Shown here: positions 16,343-16,698 of the stretch, piece by piece
Layout: every line of letters begins with the position of its first letter
Numbering within the stretch: the first letter of the stretch is position 1
Assembly (NCBI GenBank): GCA_016256075.1
Contig: SDVU01000240.1
Location: forward strand, 1 to 16,698
DNA: 16,698 nt
Source of the DNA: Dictyocoela muelleri
Taxonomy: Eukaryota; Microsporidia
Direction: 5' to 3'
Program-made: the position numbers and the translations under genes
Notes under the pieces: model-generated
Databases searched by the model: none
What the model was told of the DNA's origin: nothing
The model's input: only the letters and a program-made list of their open reading frames with translations

Positions 16343-16698
16343 AAAAAAAAAGAATTTTCTCTCTTTTTACTTATATAGTTCTGCGTTTTTTTTGAATTTT
16401 CCCAAATGCGGATAAAAAAAGTTAACTGTATATATTTTTGTACGTTTAACAGCAAGAGTATATTTTACATGCCGAAAAATCCATAGCTGCCAACCCGGAG
16501 AGTTGTCTCCAACTTTGGTCGTTAGACATTTAGTTCCTGGTGTTCCAATATACGTCACTGCCTAAGCTAACAAAAAGCCTTGCTGTATACGCGATTTTCC
16601 TTTTATTAATGACTCGGCAGTATACAGGTAATTAGAGGCTTTTTCATGATATTTTATTTATCACTACTTTTTGCCGAGATGCGTCGCCGCACTCATCC
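16343..16698. other. Less AT-rich right edge, no recognised gene
   Basis: From about 16480 the sequence is clearly less A+T-rich than the rest. A 63-codon minus-strand frame (16558-16367, beginning MTYIGTPGTKCLTTKVG) has no recognised motif. Small inverted repeats are present: GGAGA-GTTG-TCTCC near 16498-16511, CTGTATAC...GTATACAG near 16583-16626, and CTCGGCA...TGCCGAG near 16612-16677. It may be the start of another unit that continues beyond the window. I found no tRNA fold or rRNA signature. Confidence 0.35.

Noticed and set aside
16480-16698. tRNA or rRNA fragment at the right edge
   Set aside because: The higher G+C prompted a look, but I found no cloverleaf arms, TTC-type loop or familiar rRNA core sequence.

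Overview
The window reads as a repeat-rich stretch of a very A+T-rich, compact eukaryotic genome, most likely a microsporidian (Nosema/Vairimorpha or Hamiltosporidium type). The evidence is the combination of families: Merlin/IS1595-like transposases, a pogo/Tigger-like transposase, a Mutator-like (MULE) transposase and a Ty3/gypsy element. There is also one short intronless gene with a C-rich and TATA-like motif just ahead of its ATG. The assignment to Microsporidia is an inference from family content and base composition, not from a marker gene.

Left part (1-5312): a decayed Merlin-like transposase (copy A, minus strand) lies between an arm of an inverted repeat cut by the window start and a 284-bp foldback palindrome. 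Two 22-bp tandem arrays follow. The only intact-looking host gene (231 codons, minus strand, single membrane anchor) comes next. A divergent Merlin-like transposase (copy C, minus strand) then abuts a solo LTR of about 276 bp.

Middle (5313-8870): a 307-bp near-perfect palindrome is followed by a third Merlin-like transposase (copy B, minus strand). Copy B is split by a ~0.76-kb non-autonomous element with terminal inverted repeats and an 8-9 bp target duplication.

Right part (about 8437-16340): a three-level nested insertion. A Tigger-like element (plus strand) is interrupted by a ~1.56-kb MULE (plus strand), and the MULE is itself interrupted by a 4.26-kb Ty3/gypsy element (minus strand, with two LTRs, gag, protease, RT, RNase H and integrase). 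The Ty3/gypsy element has a 4-bp target duplication (ATAT). The MULE is flanked by an ~80-bp direct duplication of Tigger sequence, which is far longer than MULE target duplications usually are.

The mobile elements are fossils and the window functions mainly as a transposon graveyard. I see no operon, defence system, CRISPR array, rRNA or tRNA. The most unusual points are the 80-bp duplication around the MULE, the foldback elements that share a GTTAGRG end, and an LTR family whose LTR itself encodes the start of Gag. All identities quoted are by-eye estimates.
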